NCBI RefSeq assembly: GCF_014199525.1
Contig: NZ_JACHNU010000001.1
Location: forward strand, 1,094,182-1,158,181
DNA length: 64,000 nt
Source of the DNA: Conexibacter arvalis
GTDB lineage: Bacteria > Actinomycetota > Thermoleophilia > Solirubrobacterales > Solirubrobacteraceae
Reading direction: 5' to 3'
Numbering within the stretch: the stretch's first letter is position 1; each line of letters starts with the position of its first letter. Made by a program: the position numbers and the translations under genes. The notes under the pieces are model-generated. The model did not search any database. It was given only the letters and a program-made list of their open reading frames with translations, and had not been told where the DNA came from. Shown one piece after another: positions 55,914 to 64,000 of this stretch.

Positions 55914-56702
55914 CTACAACCGCGCCGGCGCCGGCGTTCCCCAGCTGATCGACGCGTACCACTCGCGTCGCTCCTGGGAGGCGGTCGCGTACTGCCGGGT
56001 GCGGTTGTCGGCGATCAGCAGCTGCTCTTGGGCGCCGCTGCGATAGGTGCGGCTCTCCGGCCACTGGTGCGGCTCCAGGCCGCGTCCGTCGCGGTCGACC
56101 ACGCGCGGCTCCAGCCCGCGCGCCAACAGCTGTCGGACGATGCCGCGGTTGCCGCTCTCGAGCCGGTATGCCGATCCCTTGGTGCGGCCGACACTCCAGT
56201 CGAGCGCGAGCATGTCGTCGCGGCGCAGCATGAAGCCGTTCGTGCGCAGGTGGGTGTTGGGAAACGGCGGGAACTGGAACCGCCGCAACGGCTTGAGCGG
56301 GCGGGCGGCGGCGGAGAAGTGGCTCTCGTTGGAGCCGGTCGCCCCGACGATGCCGACCCGCGGCGCGCGCAGCTGGTCGTCGAGCATGGCGAGCCAGCCG
56401 TCGGCCAGCGGCTCTGCGTGCGAGTTGAGGAAGCAGAGCCGGTCGGCGTCCGCTGCGTGCTCCGCAGCGAGCCGATATGCCGTCAGGTCCTGCACGCGCT
56501 CGGGCAGCAGCAGCGGCTCATGCTCGACCTCGGCCAGCACGTTCGTCACTGCGGGCGGCGGGGTCCCGTCGAAGCCGTTCAGGACGACGAGCAGCCGATG
56601 GTCGCGACCGGCCGGGCGCTGCCGATAGGCGTCGAGGAAGCGACGGATCGGCTCCGTTCCAAGCGGCGCCCAGACGAGGTGGACGAGGCAGATCCCAGGC
56701 AC
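55914..56702 (-). CDS. Glycosyltransferase, GT-A/family 2-like
   Basis: A protein of about 262 residues starting with VPGICLVHLVWAPLGTEPIRRFLDAYR, with LLVVLNGFDG, a Ser/His-rich CFLNSHAEPLADGWLAML (in the position of the DxD loop), and GIVGATGSNESHFSAAARPL, HLRTNGFMLRRDDMLALDW and ESGNRGIVRQLLARGLE in the acceptor region. The canonical Asp of the DxD is replaced by NSHAE, so activity needs testing. I chose the GTG at 56702 because the family N-terminus begins there; an ATG at 56756 would add 18 residues with no family support. Confidence 0.7.
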   Translation of the reverse strand: MPGICLVHLVWAPLGTEPIRRFLDAYRQRPAGRDHRLLVVLNGFDGTPPPAVTNVLAEVEHEPLLLPERVQDLTAYRLAAEHAADADRLCFLNSHAEPLADGWLAMLDDQLRAPRVGIVGATGSNESHFSAAARPLKPLRRFQFPPFPNTHLRTNGFMLRRDDMLALDWSVGRTKGSAYRLESGNRGIVRQLLARGLEPRVVDRDGRGLEPHQWPESRTYRSGAQEQLLIADNRTRQYATASQERREWYASISWGTPAPARL

Positions 56703-56764
56703 GCACGCATCATTGCAGTCGCATGCCGGCGGAAGCTCGATCCGTTCCCGTACCATCGGCCGCC

Positions 56765-57901
56765 ATGGCGCTCCCGCGACGGATCGGCATCAACGCGCTG
56801 TACCTCGACCCAGGCGTCTCTGGCGGATCGGAGACCTATCTGCGCCAGCTCGTGCCCGCGCTTGCCGCGGAGGCGCCGCAGCTGGAGATCGAGCTCGCCA
56901 CCACGCGCCGCGGCGCTGACGCGCTCGTCGCTGAGGGGTGGACCGACCTCGCGCGCATTCACCGCCTTCCGGTCGACCAGGGCGAGCGGGCGCGTCACCT
57001 CGTGACCGAGCAGCTGCGGCTGCCCGACCTCGCGCGCCGCCGGGGGTGGGAGGTGCTCCACAGCCTCGCCAATCTCGCGCCGATCCGCGCGCGTGTCCCC
57101 TCCGTCGTGACGCTGCTCGACCTGCTGTTCCTGGAGCAGCGCACGATGTCGCGTGTGACGACCACGGCACTGCGTCTGACGGTGCTGCCGGCTGCACGGC
57201 GCGCCGACGCGCTGATCGCGATCTCCGCCGCGGCGCGCGACGACATGTGCGCGATCGCCGGATTCGACCCGGGGGCGTTCACCGTCGTCCCGCTGGGCCC
57301 GGGGCGCGACGCCAGCGCCGTCGTCCCCACCCCGGCCGAGGAGCTGCGCGCCGCCCACCGGCTCGGCGACGCCCGCGTGGTGCTGTGCGTCGCGGCGAAG
57401 CGGCCGCACAAGAACCAGGAGCTGCTCGTGCGCGCCGTGCCGCACCTCCCACGCGACGTCATCGTCGTGCTCGCCGGGCATCCCGAGGGGTACGACGCGC
57501 AGCTGCGCGCGCTCGCCGATGCGCTCGGCGTCGCGGAGCGCGTGCGATTCGTCGACTACCTCACCGACGCCGATCTCGAAGGGATGTGGAGGTTGGCGGC
57601 GTGCGGCGCCTTCCCGACGACCGCGGAGGGATTCGGCCTGCCGGTGCTGGAGGCGTTGGAGCGCGGGGTGCCCGTGGCGGCCTCCGACCTGCCGGTCCTG
57701 CGCGAGGTCGGCGGCGACCTGCCGCATTGGTTCGATCCGCACGATCCGGAGGGTGCCGCGGCGGCGATCACGGCGGCGATCGGTGACGGCGCCACGGCGA
57801 CGCGAGGTCCAGCGCACGCCGAGCGCTTCAGCTGGCGCGCGAACGCCCGGCAGACGCTCGCGGTCTACGAGCGCGTCGCCGCGGCGGCGGGCGGTCGCTG
57901 A
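56765..57901 (+). CDS. Family 1 (GT4) glycosyltransferase
   Basis: A 378-residue GT-B protein. The N-terminal half has RIGINALYLDPGVSGGSETYLRQL with the glycine-rich loop of retaining GT4 enzymes. The C-terminal half has VAAKRPHKNQELLVRA, the GFDPGAFTVVPLGPG switch region and the donor-binding FPTTAEGFGLPVLEALERGVPVAASD with the E-x7-E type glutamates. Mannosyl or related transfer is usual for this group. The ATG lies 62 bases from the divergent transferase. It is followed 36 bases later by GDP-mannose dehydratase, in the same direction, so a GDP-sugar donor is plausible. Confidence 0.9.
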   Translation: MALPRRIGINALYLDPGVSGGSETYLRQLVPALAAEAPQLEIELATTRRGADALVAEGWTDLARIHRLPVDQGERARHLVTEQLRLPDLARRRGWEVLHSLANLAPIRARVPSVVTLLDLLFLEQRTMSRVTTTALRLTVLPAARRADALIAISAAARDDMCAIAGFDPGAFTVVPLGPGRDASAVVPTPAEELRAAHRLGDARVVLCVAAKRPHKNQELLVRAVPHLPRDVIVVLAGHPEGYDAQLRALADALGVAERVRFVDYLTDADLEGMWRLAACGAFPTTAEGFGLPVLEALERGVPVAASDLPVLREVGGDLPHWFDPHDPEGAAAAITAAIGDGATATRGPAHAERFSWRANARQTLAVYERVAAAAGGR

Positions 57902-57937
57902 CGACGAGCAGGCGTGCGGTTGCGTAGGCTGCCGGCC

Positions 57938-58909
57938 ATGTCTGCAACCAAGCGCGCTCTCATCACCGGCATCACCGGCCAGGACGGCTCGTATCTCGCC
58001 GAGCTGCTGCTCGAGCAGGGATATGAGGTGCACGGCATGGTGCGGCGCGCATCGACGGAGAAGTTCGACCGCATCGAGCACTTGCGCGATCGCATCACCC
58101 TCCACCAGGGCGACCTGCTCGACCAGCGCTCGCTCGTCGACACGCTCCGCGCCGCACGTCCCGACGAGGTCTACAACCTCGCCGCGATGAGCTTCGTCGC
58201 GTTGTCGTGGGTGCAGCCGACGCTGACCGCCGACTTCACGGGCGTCGGTGTCACGCGCATGCTCGAGGCGCTGCGCGAGGTCTGCCCGGAGGCCCGCTTC
58301 TACCAGGCCTCCAGCTCGGAGATGTTCGGCAAGGTGCGCGAGGTCCCGCAGACCGAGCAGACGCCGCTCTACCCGCGCTCGCCCTACGGCGTGGCGAAGG
58401 TCTACGGCCACTTCATCACGATCAACTACCGCGAGTCCTACAACCTGCACGCGACCAGCGGCATCCTCTTCAACCACGAGTCGCCGCGCCGCGGCCTGGA
58501 GTTCGTGACGCGCAAGATCACGTGGCATGCCGCGGCGATCAAGCTCGGTCTCAGGGACAAGCTGGCGCTCGGCAACCTCGACGCCAAGCGCGACTGGGGC
58601 TACGCGAAGGACTACGTCAAGGCGATGTGGCTGATGCTGCAGCAGGACGAGCCCGAGGACTTCGTGATCGCGACCGGCCAGACCAACACGGTGCGCGAGT
58701 GCGTCGAGGTCGCCTTCGACGAGGCCGGGCTCGGCGACTGGCAGAGATACGTCGAGATCGACCCGCAGTTCGTGCGCCCGGCGGAGGTCGACCTGCTGAT
58801 CGGCGACCCGACGAAGGCGAAGGAGAAGCTCGGCTGGGAGCCGGAGACCACCTTCGAGGAGCTGATCCGCCTGATGACGCGGGCCGACCTGGAGCTGCTG
58901 TCGAAGTAG
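57938..58909 (+). CDS. gmd: GDP-mannose 4,6-dehydratase
   Basis: A 323-residue extended SDR. The NADP site [29 protein letters not shown], the [15 protein letters not shown] segment and the catalytic [11 protein letters not shown] triad region, followed by [17 protein letters not shown] and the AKDYVKAMW motif, are diagnostic. The enzyme makes GDP-4-keto-6-deoxymannose, the precursor of GDP-rhamnose, GDP-fucose and related sugars. A related dehydratase-like protein is encoded 2 kb away on the other strand. It is 36 bases downstream of the family 1 transferase. Confidence 0.95.
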   Translation: MSATKRALITGITGQDGSYLAELLLEQGYEVHGMVRRASTEKFDRIEHLRDRITLHQGDLLDQRSLVDTLRAARPDEVYNLAAMSFVALSWVQPTLTADFTGVGVTRMLEALREVCPEARFYQASSSEMFGKVREVPQTEQTPLYPRSPYGVAKVYGHFITINYRESYNLHATSGILFNHESPRRGLEFVTRKITWHAAAIKLGLRDKLALGNLDAKRDWGYAKDYVKAMWLMLQQDEPEDFVIATGQTNTVRECVEVAFDEAGLGDWQRYVEIDPQFVRPAEVDLLIGDPTKAKEKLGWEPETTFEELIRLMTRADLELLSK

Positions 58910-58918
58910 CCGTCCCCG

Positions 58919-59767
58919 CTACGCGCGCCGGTCGCCCGGGAAGGGGCTGCGGGCGCGCCACGGCGCGTCCGCGGCGAGCACCGCCGTGTTGTCGGGCGTC
59001 TCGCCATCGGGCACGAAGCGACCGAGCACGTAGATGTCGAACGGATGCCGGACCGTCATCCGGTGAATCTGCAGGCCGGCGCGGTCGAGCAGCCGCGCGA
59101 TCGTGGCGCCGTCGAAGACGTGGTGGTGCAGGAGACGGGTGTTGACGTTGTCGCGCCGCTCCGCCTCCCAGCCCTGCGGCGGCGCGCCTGCGTCGCGCGA
59201 GTAGTCGTGCAGCTCCAGCGACTCCTCGAGATGAGTCAGGTCGTCCTCTCCGACCCCGGCCTCGTAGTCGGCGACCATGTGCTCCAGCGTCGTGAGCGGA
59301 CGACGATGGTCGAAGGTCCCGTCGCGGTGAGGCGCGACCATCAGGACCCATCCCTCGGGGACCAGGACGCGGCGCCATGCCTCCAGCTCGGCGAGCGGGT
59401 TGGCGATGTGCTCGATGACGTGCGACGAGAGGACGACGTCCCAGCTGTCGTCGGGGAGCCCCTCCAGCCGCCCCTGCGCAATCACGTGCAGCCGCCCGGC
59501 CGGCTCGCCGTCGGGCACGTAGGGCGCCGAGTCGTCGAGTCTGTGCCAGACCGTCTCCGCGCTGAACTGCACGGCGTCGCAGCTGCCCAACAGCGGATAG
59601 ACCGGGCAGACCCCGTCACGGCCGAAGCGGGGGGAAGGACCGCCGATCTCCAGCCCTCGCAGCCCCGCCAGCGGCGAGGTGAACCCGTCAGGAAGGGCGC
59701 GCATGTGACCTCTCAGGCGCCAGCGGAGGTTCTCGACGCGCTGTCTCAGGCGGGCGGTGGCGTGCAT
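58919..59767 (-). CDS. Class I SAM-dependent methyltransferase (type 11 fold)
   Basis: A 282-residue protein with the SAM-binding LRGLEIGGPSPRFG (motif I), DSWDVVLSSHVIEHIANPLAELEAWRRVLVPEGWVLM and the following MVAPHRDGTFDHRRP. The His-rich loop and the extended C-terminus with NTRLLHHHVFDGATI suggest a glycan or nucleotide-sugar methyltransferase, but the substrate is unknown. I chose the ATG at 59767. It converges with gmd (9 bp between stops) and lies downstream of the family 1 transferase. Confidence 0.85.
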   Translation of the reverse strand: MHATARLRQRVENLRWRLRGHMRALPDGFTSPLAGLRGLEIGGPSPRFGRDGVCPVYPLLGSCDAVQFSAETVWHRLDDSAPYVPDGEPAGRLHVIAQGRLEGLPDDSWDVVLSSHVIEHIANPLAELEAWRRVLVPEGWVLMVAPHRDGTFDHRRPLTTLEHMVADYEAGVGEDDLTHLEESLELHDYSRDAGAPPQGWEAERRDNVNTRLLHHHVFDGATIARLLDRAGLQIHRMTVRHPFDIYVLGRFVPDGETPDNTAVLAADAPWRARSPFPGDRRA

Positions 59768-59802
59768 CGTGGCACCGTAGCGAGGTCGCCGGACCCGCGC
59801 CG

Positions 59803-60939
59803 TCACGGGCTGGCGAGCGCCCGCTCGTAGCTCGCCGCGGTCTCGCGGGCCGTCCGCTGCCACGAGAAGGTCCCCGCGCGCGCCAGACCGCTGGCCGCGA
59901 GCCGGGCGCGCAGGTCTTCGTCGGCGAGCAGTCGCTCGATCGCGGCGGCGATCGATGCGGTGTCCGAGGGATCGAACAGCAGCGCCGCGTCACCGGCGAC
60001 CTCGGGCATCGAGGCGCGATCCGAGCAGGCGCCGGGAACACCGCGGGCCATCGCCTCCAGCACGGGCAGCCCGAACCCCTCGTAGTACGACGGGAAGACG
60101 TGTGCCGCGCACATGCGCCACAGGCCTTCGACGTCGGCTCGCGGCAGCCAACCGGGGAAGACGACCGCGGACGCGACGCCGCGCTCGCGCGCCCGCGCGA
60201 GCAGCGCCGCCTCGTGATCGGTCTGGTAGCCCGGCACGACGAGCACCGGCCGTCGCTCCGATGGCAACAACGCCAGCGCGTCGATCAAGCCCTCGACGTT
60301 CTTGTGAGGGCGCTTGGCGGCGAGGCTGAGCAGCACCGGCGAGCGGCCGAGCCCGAGCCGCTCGCGCAGCTCCGCTTCGGAGGTCACCGGCGCCGACGCC
60401 GGCGGGAGCGTCGTGGCGAGGTGGACGACGTCGATTCGAGCCGGATCGGTGCCGATGTACCTGACGACGTCGCGCTGCGTCGAAGCCGAGTCGGCGATCA
60501 CCCGCCGCGACGCCCGCACAGCCGCCGGGACGAGCACGCGCATGCCGAGCCCGCGCAGCCCGAAGTGCGCCTCCGGGACGACGGCGTAATGGAGGTCGTG
60601 CACGGTCGTCACACGCGGCGGGCCGCCGGCGAAGCGCCCCGGACCCGTCGACGCGAGCGAGTGGACCAGGTGCGATCTCGTCCAGCGCGCGAGCCGCGGG
60701 ACGTGGAATTGCTCGCCCCACACCCACTGTTTGCGGTCGCGCGCGTCGACCGGCGCGACGACTGACTGGACCAGCCCGTTCCACGGTGCGTCGCCGTCGG
60801 CGGCCGCGCGCTCGTTGACGATCGCGATCAGCTCGAGACCGGGGAGCTGCGCCAGCTGCGGCAGCAGCTCGCGGGCATAGACCTCCATCCCGCCGGTCTC
60901 GCCGGGGACGAGGTAGACGAGGTTCAGCGCGACGCGCAC
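59803..60939 (-). CDS. Family 1 (GT4) glycosyltransferase
   Basis: A 378-residue GT-B enzyme starting with VRVALNLVYLVPGETGGMEVYARELLPQL. The SLAAKRPHKNVEGLIDAL loop and the donor-binding FPSYYEGFGLPVLEAMARGVPGACSD motif are conserved. It is the same length as, and resembles, the enzyme at 56765-57901 on the opposite strand, so the two may act on the same glycan. The start is a GTG at 60939, seven bases from the stop of the dehydratase-like gene; co-transcription is likely. Confidence 0.88.
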   Translation of the reverse strand: MRVALNLVYLVPGETGGMEVYARELLPQLAQLPGLELIAIVNERAAADGDAPWNGLVQSVVAPVDARDRKQWVWGEQFHVPRLARWTRSHLVHSLASTGPGRFAGGPPRVTTVHDLHYAVVPEAHFGLRGLGMRVLVPAAVRASRRVIADSASTQRDVVRYIGTDPARIDVVHLATTLPPASAPVTSEAELRERLGLGRSPVLLSLAAKRPHKNVEGLIDALALLPSERRPVLVVPGYQTDHEAALLARARERGVASAVVFPGWLPRADVEGLWRMCAAHVFPSYYEGFGLPVLEAMARGVPGACSDRASMPEVAGDAALLFDPSDTASIAAAIERLLADEDLRARLAASGLARAGTFSWQRTARETAASYERALASP

Positions 60940-60946
60940 GGGCGCC

Positions 60947-61936
60947 TCACGACGATCTGGGCGCGTTGGCGCCGAGGCGGGCGAGGTCGGCGACGACCAT
61001 CTCGCCGACGAGCTCCTCGAACGTCGTCTCCGGGCGCCAGGCGAGCGTCTCGCGGGCCTTCGAGGGATCGCCGACCGGCGGCCACCGCTCCGGCGGGCGT
61101 ACGAAGCGCGGATCGACCTGCACGCGGTCGGCGCCCTGCTCGTCCTGCCGCGTGACTCCGGCCGCGGCGAACGCGGCGTCGACGAGATCGCCGACGGTCC
61201 GGCCCGTTCCCGAGGCGAGGACGTAGTCGTCGGGCCGATCGTGCCGCAGCGCTCGCACCATCCCGTCGACGATGTCGCGCGCATGCGACCAGTCGCGCAC
61301 CGCCGAGAGGTCGCCGAGCGTCAGCGTCTCGGCGCGGCCCGCGGCGATGGCGGCGACTCCGGCGCTGACCTTGCGCGGGAGGAACCGCACAGGCCGCCGC
61401 GGCGACTCGTGGTTGAAGGTGATCGCGGAGACCAGGAAGCGGTCGTGCCGGGCCCGCAGGGCGCCGACGAGGCCATGCGCCGCGAGCTTGGCGACGCCGT
61501 AGGGACTGCGGGGGCGCATCGGCGACGACTCCGACTGCGGAGAGACGCCGGCGTCACCGAAGACCTCGCTGGAGGCGGCGACCAGCACGCGCGGCGCTCG
61601 CGCCAGCCTGCCGGCGGCCGCCAGCACGGCCGCGGTGCCGCCGGCGACGGCGGTCACGACCTCGGTCGGGTCGTCCCACGAGTCGGGCACGAACGTCGGC
61701 GCGGCGAGGTGGTAGATCTCATCGGGCTCGGCCATCTCGACCGCGGTCTTGACCGAGGCGGGGTCGCGCAGATCGGCGGCGAGCAGCGTCACGCGTCCCT
61801 GCAGCTGTGGCAGGCCGGCTGCCGCGAGCGGCTCGCCGCCGGTGGCGCGAACGGTGCCGACCACCTCGTCGCCGTCCGCGAGGAGCCGCTCGGCCAGATA
61901 GCCGCCGTCCTGGCCGGTCACCCCGGTGATCAGCAC
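60947..61936 (-). CDS. GDP-mannose 4,6-dehydratase-like extended SDR
   Basis: A 329-residue extended SDR with the NADP motif ITGVTGQDGGYLAERLLADG at the N-terminus, SSEVFGDAGVSPQSE, the catalytic SPYGVAKLAAHG and NHESPRRPVRFLPRKV, in close parallel to gmd. Differences in the first half (for example EPDEIYHLAAPTF) suggest a diverged paralogue, perhaps a dehydratase for another GDP-hexose or a reductase. The GTG at 61936 starts immediately before the motif; longer starts (GTG at 62011) are possible. It is the first gene of a minus-strand run and diverges from the flippase gene. Confidence 0.82.
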   Translation of the reverse strand: MLITGVTGQDGGYLAERLLADGDEVVGTVRATGGEPLAAAGLPQLQGRVTLLAADLRDPASVKTAVEMAEPDEIYHLAAPTFVPDSWDDPTEVVTAVAGGTAAVLAAAGRLARAPRVLVAASSEVFGDAGVSPQSESSPMRPRSPYGVAKLAAHGLVGALRARHDRFLVSAITFNHESPRRPVRFLPRKVSAGVAAIAAGRAETLTLGDLSAVRDWSHARDIVDGMVRALRHDRPDDYVLASGTGRTVGDLVDAAFAAAGVTRQDEQGADRVQVDPRFVRPPERWPPVGDPSKARETLAWRPETTFEELVGEMVVADLARLGANAPRSS

Positions 61937-62142
61937 CCGGCGGCTCGCGCGCTGTCTGCGCGCTGCGCGCGCAGCACCGATGCGATCATTGTCGACGTGT
62001 CCGCGATCCACGAGGTCCGAAGCGACAGGCGCCCGGTCGTGCGAGGGGGCGCGTTGACGCCGCGATCGTATAACGGGCGCTCGGCGGCCCGCTCCGCGGC
62101 AGCCGGCGGGCATGACGCACGAGCGGCCTCGGTCGCTGCGCG

Positions 62143-63630
62143 ATGAGAGCGCGGGAAGAGCCGGACCTCGACGGGACGCTGACGTCGCCGGAGGCCGGGA
62201 ACCGGGCGATCCGGGGCGGCGCGATCCGCGTCGCCGGCTACGGCGCCGGTCTGTTGCTGACGGCGCTCGTGACGCCGTTCCTGCTGCGCCACCTCGGGGT
62301 CGCCGAGTTCGGCCAGTACACGACCGTGATCGCGATCGTCACGATGGTGCAGGGGTTCACCGACGCCGGGTTGACGATCGTCGGCCAGCGGATCTACGTC
62401 CACGCCGACGCGGCCGGCCGCCGCAGGCTGATGGGCGACCTGCTCGGTATGCGGCTCGTGCTGACCCCCGTCGGGATCGTCCTCGGCGTGCTCTTCTCCG
62501 TCGTCGCCGGATATCCGAACGCGATCGTGAGCGGCACGATCGTCGCCGGCATTGGGACGATCTTCGCGGTGCTCGCGGCGGCGCTCGCGATGCCGCTCGG
62601 CGCTGAGCTGCGGTTCGGCGCGGTGACGGCGATCGACTTCTCGCGCCAGCTGGCGATCGTCGTGGGCATCACGGTGCTGGTGATCGCCGGCGCCGGGCTG
62701 CTGCCGTTCTTCTTCGTCTACATCGTCGCCGGCCTGGTCGCGATCGCCGTCGCGCTGGCATGTCTGGGCACCTCGAGCTGGTTCATGCCGCGCTTCGACC
62801 TGCGAGATTCGATCGCCTTCCTGCGCGAGGCGCTTCCGGTCGGGCTCAGCCTCGTCGTCAACACGAGCTACGTGCGGGCGCTGATCGTGATCTGCTCGCT
62901 GCTGGCGACCGAGGAGCAGACCGGCCTCTTCTCGGCGTCGTACCGGATCTCGGAGATCCTCCTCGGCGTTCCGCAGATGATGCTCGGCGCCGCCTTTCCG
63001 ATCCTCGCCCATGCCCACGCCGCCGATCGCGACCGGCTCGCGTACGCGCTCCAGCGGATGGGCGAGGCGGCGCTTCTGGTCGGCGTCGCGGTCGGACTCG
63101 TGCTCGCGGTCGGTGCGGTGCCGATCATCGCCGTGCTCGGAGGCAGCGAGTTCGGCGGCGCAGCCGATGCCCTGCGGATCCAATCGGTCGCGATCGCGGG
63201 AGCCTTCATGACTCAGGTCGGCACGACCGCGTTGATCGCCGTCCACCGGCAGCGCGAGCTGCTGCTGGTCAACCTGTTCGCGCTCGTGGTCGTCGTCGTC
63301 TTGGGCGTCACGCTCATTCCGGCGTGGGGCGCCGACGGCGCGGCGTTGGCGGCGAGCATCGGCGAGGTGGCGCTGGCGGTGGTCGCGCTGACGCTGCTGT
63401 CGCGCGCCGAGCCGGAGCTGCGACCGCGCTTGATGTACGTGCCCAAGCTGCTCGCCGCCAGCGGCGTGGCGATGCTGTGCCTGCTGCTGCCGGGCTCCGA
63501 CGCGATCGCCGCGGTCGCGGCGCTCGCCGTCTACCTCTCGCTCGCGTGGCTGCTGAGAGCCGTCCCGGATGAGCTGCTCGCGGCGCTGCCCCGGCGCGGC
63601 CGGGCCGGGGCACCGCACGCTGGGCCGTGA
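62143..63630 (+). CDS. Polysaccharide flippase, Wzx/MATE-like
   Basis: A membrane protein of 495 residues with about 14 hydrophobic helices. The first helix region VAGYGAGLLLTALVTPFLLRHLGVAEFGQY is the family hallmark, and the second half repeats the pattern around ASYRISEILLGVPQMMLGAAFPILAHAH. It flips undecaprenyl-linked repeat units across the membrane. Its position beside glycosyltransferases and sugar-nucleotide enzymes supports that role. The ATG at 62143 is the only good start; an Asp/Glu-rich N-terminal tail of about 20 residues precedes the first helix. It ends four bases before the convergent methyltransferase. Confidence 0.92.
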   Translation: MRAREEPDLDGTLTSPEAGNRAIRGGAIRVAGYGAGLLLTALVTPFLLRHLGVAEFGQYTTVIAIVTMVQGFTDAGLTIVGQRIYVHADAAGRRRLMGDLLGMRLVLTPVGIVLGVLFSVVAGYPNAIVSGTIVAGIGTIFAVLAAALAMPLGAELRFGAVTAIDFSRQLAIVVGITVLVIAGAGLLPFFFVYIVAGLVAIAVALACLGTSSWFMPRFDLRDSIAFLREALPVGLSLVVNTSYVRALIVICSLLATEEQTGLFSASYRISEILLGVPQMMLGAAFPILAHAHAADRDRLAYALQRMGEAALLVGVAVGLVLAVGAVPIIAVLGGSEFGGAADALRIQSVAIAGAFMTQVGTTALIAVHRQRELLLVNLFALVVVVVLGVTLIPAWGADGAALAASIGEVALAVVALTLLSRAEPELRPRLMYVPKLLAASGVAMLCLLLPGSDAIAAVAALAVYLSLAWLLRAVPDELLAALPRRGRAGAPHAGP

Positions 63631-63634
63631 GCGC

Positions 63635-64000
63635 TCACGCCGGTCGCCGCAGCGCGAGGGTGTAGCTGGCGCCGCGCATGCCGCGGCGCTCGAGCGGCGC
63701 GACGATGCGACAGAGCGCGTGGCCGCAGCGCTGCAGCCAGCGCGCGACGCGCTCGTCGCGGCTGCTGCGCGCGAATGAGACGGCCCAGCCGAAGTCGTTG
63801 GAACGGCGCCCGTCCTCGTCGGAGGCGGTCGCGTGGACGAGCTCGAGGCCGTTGCGGGCGCCCTCCGCCGCGAGCGCGTCGTGCGGCAGCAGCGCGAGGT
63901 GACGCGGCGCGTCGACGTGCGCCCAGCGCGGTCCGAGCAGGCGGAGCTGCAGCGAACGCGGGTTGGGGGCGATCAGCACGAGCGCTCCTCCGGGAGCGAG
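63635..64000 (-). CDS. SAM-dependent methyltransferase, C-terminal part (5' end outside window)
   Basis: The frame is open from the right edge of the window. It starts with LAPGGALVLIAPNPRSLQLRLLGPRWAHVDAPRHLALLP, which is the end of a class I methyltransferase domain (motif post-III and the PRHL loop), followed by about 80 C-terminal residues with the end GMRGASYTLALRRPA. It resembles small sugar or quinone-type methyltransferases in glycan clusters. It converges on the flippase gene. Confidence 0.8.
   Translation of the reverse strand, partial: LAPGGALVLIAPNPRSLQLRLLGPRWAHVDAPRHLALLPHDALAAEGARNGLELVHATASDEDGRRSNDFGWAVSFARSSRDERVARWLQRCGHALCRIVAPLERRGMRGASYTLALRRPA

Overview
The window is very GC-rich DNA with tightly packed genes, many stop/start overlaps and strong third-position GC bias. 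The gene content points to an actinobacterium: an acyl-CoA carboxylase with separate alpha, beta and small epsilon-type subunits, a MoaD-MoaE fusion like mycobacterial MoaX, APS-type sulfate assimilation, and a family of very large exported proteins. My best guess is Thermoleophilia (Solirubrobacterales, Conexibacter-like). That is inference from gene families, not a database result.

Layout. 0-8.8 kb: end of a DtxR-type metal regulator, an aminotransferase, sucCD, a HAD hydrolase, a metallo-beta-lactamase-fold protein, a GNAT, the biotin-bearing carboxylase alpha subunit and a PAP2 membrane phosphatase. 8.8-15.3 kb: a minus-strand sulfate-assimilation cluster (sulfite reductase, HAD phosphatase, APS reductase, TauE/SafE permease, cysD, cysN). 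A matching promoter-proximal element lies upstream of the sulfite reductase and upstream of cysH. 15.4-27.1 kb: carboxylase epsilon and beta subunits, an exported SGNH hydrolase, a GT-C glycosyltransferase, a DUF2269-like membrane protein, a 1000-residue exported protein, a two-gene ABC exporter and a methylmalonyl-CoA mutase large subunit. With sucCD these could turn propionyl-CoA into succinate, but the B12-binding subunit and the epimerase are not here. 27.3-30.2 kb: moaX, a toxin-antitoxin-like pair behind a perfect palindrome, TenA and ferritin.

30.3-38 kb starts a polysaccharide region: UDP-glucuronate decarboxylase, a polyprenyl-phosphate sugar transferase, an O-antigen ligase/polymerase-like protein with TPRs, a Gly-rich exported protein and two family 2-type transferases. 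38.1-50.0 kb holds two tandem, paralogous operons. Each encodes an exported beta-propeller protein and a ~940-residue modular exported protein, driven by a nearly identical promoter and ended by the same set of hairpins. Their 3' ends are almost identical in DNA. A frameshifted TetR gene lies divergently upstream of the first operon, the propeller gene of the second is frameshifted in a C run, and a 33-bp scrap of the neighbouring epimerase gene sits between the operons.

50.0-64.0 kb is surface polysaccharide biosynthesis: epimerase, UDP-sugar dehydrogenase, WecG/TagA-type transferase, GT-C transferase, family 2 and family 1 transferases, GDP-mannose 4,6-dehydratase and a paralogue, two methyltransferases (one cut by the window edge) and a Wzx-type flippase.

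Points of greatest interest: the duplicated surface-protein operon and its partial homogenisation, the repeated sulfur-gene promoter element, two genes that seem to start at CTG inside the upstream stop codon, the DUF4258/DUF2283-like pair, basic C-terminal tails shared by exported proteins, and strongly gene-dependent use of the AGA arginine codon. No tRNA, rRNA, CRISPR array or complete insertion sequence was seen.
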